This document shows positions 14,589 to 20,365 of a stretch of DNA of 20,365 nucleotides, one piece after another; the stretch's first letter is position 1; the number at the start of each line of letters is the position of its first letter. The DNA lies in NCBI GenBank assembly GCA_958439425.1, contig CAUBVH010000023.1:1-20365 (forward strand). Direction: 5' to 3'. The stretch comes from an uncultured Collinsella sp. GTDB lineage: Bacteria > Actinomycetota > Coriobacteriia > Coriobacteriales > Coriobacteriaceae. The notes below the pieces were generated by a model, which had not been told where the DNA came from, did no database searches, and saw nothing but the letters and a program-made list of their open reading frames with translations. The translations under genes were made by a program, and so were the position numbers.

Positions 14589-15521
14589 ATGGCTCGTCGT
14601 ACGCCTTCTCAATTGAATATGCTGCTCGCCGTCGATAAGCCGGTGGGCTGTACGTCCCACGACGTGGTATCGAAGTGCCGACGCGCCCTTCATGAGCGAC
14701 GCGTCGGCCATGCCGGTACGCTCGACCCCATGGCCTCGGGTGTCATGGTGGTGGGCGTGGGCCAGGCGACCCGTCTGCTGGGCATGCTAACCCTCGATAC
14801 CAAAAGTTATGTCGCCGACATTTCGTTTGGCGTCGAGACCAATACCGATGACGCGGAGGGCGAGGCCGTCCGCACGGTGCCCGTTGCCCCCGAGCTGCGC
14901 GATCTCGCTTACGCCCGTGAGCAGCTCGCCGCTATGCTTGGCCCGCAGATGCAGGTGCCGCCAGCGTTTTCGGCCATCTCGGTCAATGGCGTTCGCGCCT
15001 ATAAGAGTGCTCGCGAGGGCAATGCGGTTGAGTTGCCCCCGCGCCCCGTCGAGGTCTATGCCGCCGACCTGATTGCCGTGGGCGGCGAGGGCGATACGTG
15101 CGTCTGGACCGTGGCGTTTTCGGTAAGCAAAGGCACCTACATTCGCGCGCTCGCTCGCGATCTGGGTCGTGCCTGCGATAGTGCTGCGCATATTTCCGCG
15201 CTGCGCCGTACGGCCTCCGGCGTGGTTTCCATTGGCGCCTGTCATGCGGTAGAGGAGCTCTCTGCCGAGACCGCTGCCGGTTTCGCTCTGGATCCCATCG
15301 CCGCCCTAGGTGCCACGCGAGTCGATTTGCCGGGTAATCTTGCAGACGACCTGCTTTGTGGCCGCCGCATTCCCGTTGAACGCGCGCTTGCGGACTTCGA
15401 TACGGCGAAGGCGCCGTTCGCGCTCGTACTCGATGGGGGATTGAAGGCGCTTGCTCGTATCGAGGGCGGCCGCTTTGTGATGGAGCACGTCTTTCCGCAG
15501 GCGATCGGCGGTGTTCGATGA
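14589..15521 (+). CDS. truB: tRNA pseudouridine(55) synthase TruB
   Basis: Isomerises U55 in the T loop of tRNAs to pseudouridine. The 310-residue protein has the family core GHAGTLDPMASGVMVVGVG with catalytic Asp46, the opening LLAVDKPVGCTSHDVV, and the later motif VSKGTYIRALARDLG, typical of TruB. The C-terminal part (LDPIAAL... onward) resembles a degenerate PUA-like extension. It starts 15 bp after nrnA and its stop codon overlaps the ribF start by 4 bp (ATGA-type junction), indicating coupled translation. Confidence 0.95.
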   Translation: MARRTPSQLNMLLAVDKPVGCTSHDVVSKCRRALHERRVGHAGTLDPMASGVMVVGVGQATRLLGMLTLDTKSYVADISFGVETNTDDAEGEAVRTVPVAPELRDLAYAREQLAAMLGPQMQVPPAFSAISVNGVRAYKSAREGNAVELPPRPVEVYAADLIAVGGEGDTCVWTVAFSVSKGTYIRALARDLGRACDSAAHISALRRTASGVVSIGACHAVEELSAETAAGFALDPIAALGATRVDLPGNLADDLLCGRRIPVERALADFDTAKAPFALVLDGGLKALARIEGGRFVMEHVFPQAIGGVR

Positions 15522-16525
15522 TGCTGACGCCCCACGAGCTCGCGCGTATCTTTTTCGCGGGTGAGTTGGATGAGGCCCGTATCGTTTCTGCCGATGCTTT
15601 TGATGGGTGCGAGTTCTTGGGTGCCGCGTCGATCGCTATTGGCGTGTTTGATGGCGTGCATCGTGGGCACCAAGAGCTGATCGAAGCCGTTATTCGCGAT
15701 GCACATGATCACGGCAGCAAAGCGGTCGTGGTCACCTTCGATCCTGATCCGGACGTCGTGGTGAGTCCGTCGCCCGCCCAAAAATTGATGACGACGGCCG
15801 ACCGCCTGCATGCCCTGGCTCAAACCGGGGTCGATGCGGTGGTGGCCGTTCCCTTTACGCCCGCCGTGGCGGCACTCGATCATGTCGGGTTTCTGGTGCT
15901 GTTGTCGCGCGTTATCGACATTCGCTCCATTCGTGTAGGTAGCGATTTTAGGCTCGGCCGCGGAGGCGCTTCGGGCGTTGCCGAGATGCGCGCCTGGGGC
16001 ACTGAGCGTGGGGTTGACGTTTACGGTCACGACCTGCTCTGCGTTAACGGGCAGACCGTCTGCGCCACGCGCGTCCGCCATGAGCTGGGTCAGGGTCATG
16101 TGGAGCTGGCTGCCGAGCTTCTCGGCCGTCCCTATATGCTGCGCGGCGTTGTGGCGGCTGGCCGTCACGAGGGCTCCGACATGGGCTTTCCCACGGCAAA
16201 CATCCAGGTGCCCGACGGCATCCAAGTGCCTGCCGATGGCGTCTATGAGGGCCTGGTGCTAGTTGACGATACCGTATGGCCTGCTGCCGTTAACGTCGGC
16301 CTGCCGCCGACCTATGCCGGCGATGCCGCCTCGGCGCATCTCGAGGCCAACTTGATCGGCTATGCGGGCGACCTGTATGGCGCTTCCGTGTCGCTGGCGT
16401 TTACGCGCTGGCTGCGCCCATCTCGCGTGTTCGATTCCCTGGACGAGTTGATCGCGACCGTCGAGGGCAATATCGACGATATCCGTCATAACTTGGGTGA
16501 GCAGGGGGTGAGTATCCGTGATTAG
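15518..16525 (+). CDS. ribF: Bifunctional riboflavin kinase/FAD synthetase
   Basis: Phosphorylates riboflavin to FMN and adenylates FMN to FAD. The 335-residue protein carries the N-terminal nucleotidyltransferase motif GVFDGVHRGH (42-51) and the later segment ATRVRHELGQGHVELAAELLGRPY. The C-terminal riboflavin kinase domain follows, with GSDMGFPTANIQVPDG near residue 219 and the basic ASVSLAFTRWLRPSRVFDSLDEL segment. The start overlaps truB and the end overlaps dnaG by 8 bp. In many bacteria rpsO follows ribF; here dnaG does. Confidence 0.95.
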   Translation: MMLTPHELARIFFAGELDEARIVSADAFDGCEFLGAASIAIGVFDGVHRGHQELIEAVIRDAHDHGSKAVVVTFDPDPDVVVSPSPAQKLMTTADRLHALAQTGVDAVVAVPFTPAVAALDHVGFLVLLSRVIDIRSIRVGSDFRLGRGGASGVAEMRAWGTERGVDVYGHDLLCVNGQTVCATRVRHELGQGHVELAAELLGRPYMLRGVVAAGRHEGSDMGFPTANIQVPDGIQVPADGVYEGLVLVDDTVWPAAVNVGLPPTYAGDAASAHLEANLIGYAGDLYGASVSLAFTRWLRPSRVFDSLDELIATVEGNIDDIRHNLGEQGVSIRD

Positions 16526-18647
16526 CGATGAGGAAAAAGATCAGGTACGCGCGGCGTCAGACTTGGTTGCCATCGTGCAGGAAACGGTTGAGCTCAAGCC
16601 CCGCGGCCATGAGTTTTGGGGTTGCTGCCCGTTTCATGGCGAAAAGACCCCATCGTTTCACATTATCCCTGCTACGCAGGTGTGGCACTGCTTTGGCTGC
16701 GGCGAGGGCGGCGACGTCTTTACCTATATCATGAAGCGCGAGAACCTGAGTTTTCCCGAGTCGATCCGCTATTTGGCCGATCGTGCGGGCATTGAACTGC
16801 ACGATACCGGTGCGCAGCGCGATCGCGGCACCAAGCGTGCCCGCATCTATGACCTGTGCGCCGAGACGGCCCAGTTCTACCACACCATGCTCATGCGCGG
16901 CAAGGACAGCCGCCCGCGCGAGTACTTTGCCAGCCGCGGCATGGGCGGAGACGTCTGTCGCCGCTACTGCCTGGGCTTTGCGCCGGGTCGCAACGCGCTG
17001 GTTTCACATCTGTCGCAGGCGGGCTTTACCCCGCAGGAGATGATTGACGCCAACGTGGCCGTGAGCCGTGGGCGCGGACGGCTTGCCGACCGTTTTTACG
17101 ACCGTGTGATGTTTCCCATCTTTGATGAGCAGGGTCACAATATCGCCTTTGGCGGGCGCATCATGGGCGATGGTCAGCCAAAGTACCTCAACACCGCCGA
17201 GACGAGCGTGTTTCATAAAAAGCGAAACCTCTACGGCTTTAACTGGGCCAAGGAGTTTATCGTTGCGCAGGATACCGCCATCGTGGTGGAGGGGTATACC
17301 GACTGCATCGCCTGCTGGGAGGCGGGGATCAAAAACGTCGTCGCCACGCTGGGCACGGCGCTGACGGAACATCACGTTAAGACACTCACCCGTTTTGCCA
17401 AGCGCATTGTATATATGTTCGATGGCGACGCCGCCGGTCAAAAGGCCGCTCGCCGCGCGATTCAGTTTATCGAGCAGGATTCGATGGACCTGCGCTGCGT
17501 GGTGCTGCCTGACGGCAACGACCCCATGGAGTTCATCACGGCGCATGGCGGCGAGGCGCTGCAGGCGCGCATCGATGCCGCCGAGCCCCTCATGGACTTT
17601 GTGTACCGCTCGCTTCAGGAGTCGAGCGACATTACCACACCGGGCGGTCGCGCCAAGGCGCTCGAGGACGCGCTGACGCTTATCTATCCGCTACGTGACA
17701 GCTATATGATCGACACGTACTTTATCCAGATTGCCGACCTGCTTGGTTTGGATCTGGAGACCGTGCGCGCGAGTTCGGGCCGTGTGTTTCGCGATGTCGC
17801 CAAGCGCGAGGATGCCGAGCGCCGGCGTGAGCAGAGCTACGAGCGTCAACGCGCACAAGCTGAGCGCGCGGGCGGTTCGCAGGGTCGAGGCTCGGGCGGC
17901 GGTGCGGCCGGTGCGCGCAGTGCCGGTCGCGGTGCCTGGGCCGCGGGTGCGACGCCGCCGGTGTCCGCACCGGTCGAGGAGGACCCGTACGACTACGTTC
18001 CGCTTGATGCCTATGGGGCCGCTCCGGTGGAGGTCGACGAGGATCTGCCGCCAATCGATGTGCCAGCGGGGATGGAAAGCGCTGCGCCCGTTGCCGATGG
18101 TTCAAGCGCGGCGGCAGCTCCATCGATGCCGATTGTTTTGACCGATCTGGAGCGGAAATCCCTGGCGGGGGAGCGCGAGCTGCTGACGATGCTCACGAGC
18201 TACCCCGATTTATTCCGCACGTATGCCGATCGCATTTGTTCTATCGAGTGGGTCGACCCGCGTCACGAGTCCATTGCGTGGGCCGTGCTGGCAACGCCGC
18301 CGGGCACCGATCCTACTGCCTGCATGGATGCGGCGCGCGCGGTGTGTCCCGAGGCGGCGTCGCTTGTCAGCGCCGGGCGCATCTCGGCAACGAGTAAGCA
18401 CCCGACCGAGACGAACATCGTCTTTATGCTCGATACGCTCGAGCTCTACACCATCAAACGTCGCATGCGAGCCGCGCAGGCCAAGTTGCGCCAGGACCGT
18501 TCACTCGACGATGAGGCCCGTCGCGTGCTGACGATGCAGGCGGTGCAAGATTCACAGCGCCAGCGTGAGCTCCAAAAGTCGATCGGCGGCGTGGCCGACC
18601 CGTTCCGTTTGATCGGTTTGGAGACCGCAGGTGCCGATCAGGCCTAG
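16518..18647 (+). CDS. dnaG: DNA primase
   Basis: Synthesises RNA primers for the replication fork. The protein has 709 residues, longer than the roughly 580 of E. coli. The N-terminal CHC2 zinc ribbon has C37-x2-H40 and C58-x2-C61. The RNA polymerase core contains the Toprim motifs VVEGYTD (Glu258) and DGD (Asp302, Asp304). A low-complexity Gly/Ala/Pro/acidic linker spans about 435-540 and accounts for much of the extra length. The C-terminal part (DLERKSLAGERELLTML onward) should be the DnaB-helicase-binding domain. The start is the GTG at 16518, overlapping the ribF stop by 8 bp, with AGGGGG upstream. rpoD follows after 110 bp, so the classical dnaG-rpoD pair is kept, here joined to the translation operon. 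Confidence 0.95.
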   Translation: MISDEEKDQVRAASDLVAIVQETVELKPRGHEFWGCCPFHGEKTPSFHIIPATQVWHCFGCGEGGDVFTYIMKRENLSFPESIRYLADRAGIELHDTGAQRDRGTKRARIYDLCAETAQFYHTMLMRGKDSRPREYFASRGMGGDVCRRYCLGFAPGRNALVSHLSQAGFTPQEMIDANVAVSRGRGRLADRFYDRVMFPIFDEQGHNIAFGGRIMGDGQPKYLNTAETSVFHKKRNLYGFNWAKEFIVAQDTAIVVEGYTDCIACWEAGIKNVVATLGTALTEHHVKTLTRFAKRIVYMFDGDAAGQKAARRAIQFIEQDSMDLRCVVLPDGNDPMEFITAHGGEALQARIDAAEPLMDFVYRSLQESSDITTPGGRAKALEDALTLIYPLRDSYMIDTYFIQIADLLGLDLETVRASSGRVFRDVAKREDAERRREQSYERQRAQAERAGGSQGRGSGGGAAGARSAGRGAWAAGATPPVSAPVEEDPYDYVPLDAYGAAPVEVDEDLPPIDVPAGMESAAPVADGSSAAAAPSMPIVLTDLERKSLAGERELLTMLTSYPDLFRTYADRICSIEWVDPRHESIAWAVLATPPGTDPTACMDAARAVCPEAASLVSAGRISATSKHPTETNIVFMLDTLELYTIKRRMRAAQAKLRQDRSLDDEARRVLTMQAVQDSQRQRELQKSIGGVADPFRLIGLETAGADQA

Positions 18648-18699
18648 ATGTTGTGGTCAACCAGCGTATTCTCGCCTATATCCTGTCTTTATTTTGGGT

Positions 18700-18725
18700 A
18701 TAGACGTCTATGTGTGTGCTAAAGT
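18700..18725 (+). promoter_or_regulatory. Candidate rpoD promoter with 12-bp palindrome
   Basis: TGCTAAAGT (18717-18725) reads as an extended -10 box, giving a start near 18732. A perfect palindrome ATAGACGTCTAT (18700-18711) lies over its -35/spacer region and could be an operator. No convincing -35 box is visible. rpoD may therefore have its own controlled promoter besides readthrough from dnaG. Confidence 0.4.
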
Positions 18726-18757
18726 ATTGAGTCCTGTGGACTACGAAGGGAGAATCT

Positions 18758-20101
18758 GTGCCAAAAAAGACTGAGAGCACGGGTACTGGGCTGGAATCCT
18801 ACGTTGCAAAGCTCATGGGCAACGGCTCAAACAGGACTTCGGTAACCGAGGACGAGATTCAGGTCGCCCTGAAGGATATCGATGTCTCTGATGAGCAGCT
18901 CAACGCGGTGTATTCCGCGCTGCGCAACAGCGGCATCCAGATTATCTCCGCGAGCGGAAACGACGACGCCCCGATGGGCGTCGACGATGACGATAATGAT
19001 ACCGACGATTTCGATGACGACGACGAGCACGATTCCGGCTCGCTTGACGATCACGAGCTTAAGATGGCCCGCCAGGCCGATGCCGAGATGGGCTCTTCCA
19101 AGAGCAAGAACAAGCGCACCGTGCGCACGTCTCGTTCGCGTTCGCGCGTGCGCGGCATCGATGCCTCCACGGTGATGCTGACCGGCGACCCGGTTCGTAT
19201 GTACCTCAAGGAGATCGGTAAGGTCGACCTGCTTACCGCATCTGAAGAGGTCGATTTGGCCATGAAGATTGAGGCCGGTCTCGAGGCTACCGAGAAGCTC
19301 GAGGCTGCCGAGGCAGGCGAGATCGAGCTCACGCGCGCCGAGATGCGTCGTCTTACGCGTATCGAGAACGTTGGTCTTGAGGCCAAGCAGGCGCTCATCA
19401 GCGCAAACCTACGTCTGGTCGTCTCCATCGCCAAGCGCTATGTTGGCCGTGGCATGCTGTTCCTGGATCTGATCCAGGAGGGCAACCTCGGTTTGATTCG
19501 CGCCGTCGAGAAGTTCGACTACCAGAAGGGCTTCAAGTTCTCCACGTACGCCACGTGGTGGATCCGTCAGGCCATTACACGCGCTATTGCCGACCAGGCT
19601 CGTACCATCCGTATCCCCGTGCACATGGTCGAGACCATCAACAAGCTCGTCCGTGTGCAGCGCCAGCTCCTCCAGGACCTGGGTCGCGACCCGACCCCCG
19701 AGGAGATCGGTGCCGAGATGGACATGAGCGCCGACCGCGTCCGTGAGATCCAGAAGATTTCGCAGGAGCCCGTGTCGCTCGAGACCCCGATCGGCGAGGA
19801 AGAGGATTCCCAGCTGGGCGACTTCATCGAGGACTCCCAGGCTATCGTCCCGCCCGATGCCGCCAGCTTCTCTATGCTGCAGGAGCAGCTCACCCAGGTG
19901 CTCGATTCGCTTGCCGATCGCGAGCGCAAGGTTATCGAGCTGCGCTTTGGTCTCGTTGACGGACATCCCCGCACGCTCGAGGAAGTCGGTCGCGAGTTTG
20001 GCGTCACGCGCGAGCGTATCCGCCAGATCGAGTCCAAGACCCTGGCCAAGCTCCGCCACCCGAGCCGCTCGAGCAAGCTGAAGGACTACATCGAAAGCTA
20101 G
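18758..20101 (+). CDS. rpoD: Primary sigma factor of RNA polymerase (SigA/RpoD)
   Basis: The housekeeping sigma-70 factor directing RNA polymerase to -35/-10 promoters. Of 447 residues, the first 60 or so form a region 1.1-like segment, followed by a strongly acidic stretch (about 71-92, mostly Asp) and a basic patch (KSKNKRTVRTSRSRSRVR). Region 1.2 begins at DPVRMYLKEIG. Region 2 contains GNLGLIRAVEKFDYQKGFKF and STYATWWIRQAI (about 238-275), the -10 recognition and melting elements. Region 3 follows, and region 4.2 has the helix-turn-helix TLEEVGREFGVTRERIRQIE (about 406-425) for the -35 box. The start is a GTG preceded by GGGAG. A terminator follows the gene. Confidence 0.96.
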   Translation: MPKKTESTGTGLESYVAKLMGNGSNRTSVTEDEIQVALKDIDVSDEQLNAVYSALRNSGIQIISASGNDDAPMGVDDDDNDTDDFDDDDEHDSGSLDDHELKMARQADAEMGSSKSKNKRTVRTSRSRSRVRGIDASTVMLTGDPVRMYLKEIGKVDLLTASEEVDLAMKIEAGLEATEKLEAAEAGEIELTRAEMRRLTRIENVGLEAKQALISANLRLVVSIAKRYVGRGMLFLDLIQEGNLGLIRAVEKFDYQKGFKFSTYATWWIRQAITRAIADQARTIRIPVHMVETINKLVRVQRQLLQDLGRDPTPEEIGAEMDMSADRVREIQKISQEPVSLETPIGEEEDSQLGDFIEDSQAIVPPDAASFSMLQEQLTQVLDSLADRERKVIELRFGLVDGHPRTLEEVGREFGVTRERIRQIESKTLAKLRHPSRSSKLKDYIES

Positions 20102-20112
20102 TCAAGCAAGAG

Positions 20113-20145
20113 GCGCCCTCAAGCACATCCGCTTGAGGGCGCTTT
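20113..20145 (+). terminator. Terminator after rpoD
   Basis: GCGCCCTCAAGC (20113-20124) and GCTTGAGGGCGC (20131-20142) form a perfect 12-bp stem with a 6-nt loop, followed by a short TTT. The T-run is weak, but stem strength and position just after the rpoD stop codon support termination of the operon. Confidence 0.75.
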
Positions 20146-20148
20146 CAT

Positions 20149-20204
20149 GTAGTCGTTGGGGACGTTCTTGAATGACTAGTCGTTTAAGAACGTCCCCAAT
20201 GACT
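20149..20204. repeat. Compound palindromic repeat after rpoD
   Basis: AGTCGTTGGGGACGTTCTT (20151-20169) and AAGAACGTCCCCAATGACT (20186-20204) pair over 19 nt with one G-T wobble. The element splits into two halves, each bounded by AGTCGTT...AATGACT, with the core GGGGACGTTCTT in one and its reverse complement in the other, so it could extrude as a branched cruciform. GTAG lies at its left end (20149-20152). It has the same two-inverted-units plan as the element at 983-1090. It is probably one copy of a family dispersed in the genome, but no second copy is in the window. Confidence 0.65.
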
Positions 20205-20231
20205 AGGTCGGAAAATTTCTCAAAAAAGTTC

Positions 20232-20259
20232 TTGCCCTGAGCTGATTCGTCCGTATAAT
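20232..20259 (+). promoter_or_regulatory. tRNA-Asn promoter
   Basis: TTGCCC (20232-20237) and a perfect TATAAT (20254-20259) are separated by 16 bp, about 30 bp upstream of the mature tRNA 5' end. This fits a strong sigma-A promoter for a stable RNA. Confidence 0.75.
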
Positions 20260-20289
20260 AAACTTCGTTGCTTGAGAGCACGCACCTAT

Positions 20290-20364
20290 TCCTCGGTAGC
20301 TCAATGGTAGAGCACGCGGCTGTTAACCGCGCTGTTGTAGGTTCGAGTCCTACCCGGGGAGCCA
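20290..20364 (+). tRNA. tRNA-Asn (anticodon GTT)
   Basis: A full cloverleaf can be drawn. The acceptor stem is TCCTCGG with CCGGGGA (one T-G wobble), the D stem GCTC/GAGC, the anticodon stem CGCGG/CCGCG with loop CTGTTAA (anticodon GTT at 20322-20324), and the T stem GTAGG/CCTAC with loop TTCGAGT. The discriminator base is G at 20361 and CCA is encoded at 20362-20364. It decodes AAC and AAU. The window ends one base later. Confidence 0.96.
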
Positions 20365-20365
20365 G

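Noticed and set aside
20102..20289. Mobile element insertion or attachment site next to tRNA-Asn
   Set aside because: tRNA genes are common integration sites, but the window ends one base after the gene and no duplicated tRNA end or integrase is visible.

Overview
The window looks like a chromosomal segment of a high-GC Gram-positive gut anaerobe of the Coriobacteriia, most likely Collinsella or a close relative. I infer this from the GC-rich codon use, the long Ala/Glu-rich IF-2 N-terminus, the acidic sigma-A N-terminus, the fused order of the translation and dnaG-rpoD genes, and the intergenic palindromes. No database search was possible, so the genus is an inference.

Left part (1-3193): the 3' part of a divergent Cys/Met-family PLP protein, a small ModE-like DNA-binding protein on the minus strand, and guaB (IMP dehydrogenase). 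The first two genes converge on a 34-35 bp inverted repeat that contains both stop codons. guaB and the ModE-like gene diverge from a 193-bp region holding a guaB promoter and two short palindromes. guaB ends at a strong bidirectional terminator.

Middle part (3195-5732): an AT-rich insert with a divergently transcribed type II restriction-modification pair: a SinI-like PD-(D/E)xK endonuclease (minus) and a C5-cytosine methyltransferase (plus) with an N-terminal helix-turn-helix. The region between them holds a promoter and two inverted repeats, consistent with autoregulation by the methyltransferase. The pair lies between guaB and leuS and looks horizontally acquired. A 118-nt near-perfect hairpin separates it from the leuS ribosome-binding site.

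Right part (5733-20365): core genes, all on the plus strand. leuS ends in its own terminator. A consensus promoter and a leader with a terminator-like hairpin then precede a long run of genes: rimP, nusA, infB, rbfA, nrnA, truB, ribF, dnaG, and then rpoD after 110 bp with a possible extra promoter. These serve ribosome maturation, transcription elongation, translation initiation, 30S maturation, nanoRNA/pAp turnover, tRNA pseudouridylation, FMN/FAD synthesis, replication priming and housekeeping transcription. ylxR and ylxQ, usual between nusA and infB, are absent; NusA instead carries a C-terminal Cys/His motif. rpoD is followed by a terminator, a second compound palindrome, and a tRNA-Asn(GTT) gene with a consensus promoter at the right edge.

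The points I would look at first are the long leuS leader hairpin, the HTH-methyltransferase R-M island, the two compound palindromes built on the same plan, the rimP leader terminator, the NusA zinc-like tail, and the PLP-family protein that seems to lack its catalytic lysine. I found no CRISPR array, no complete insertion sequence and no rRNA.
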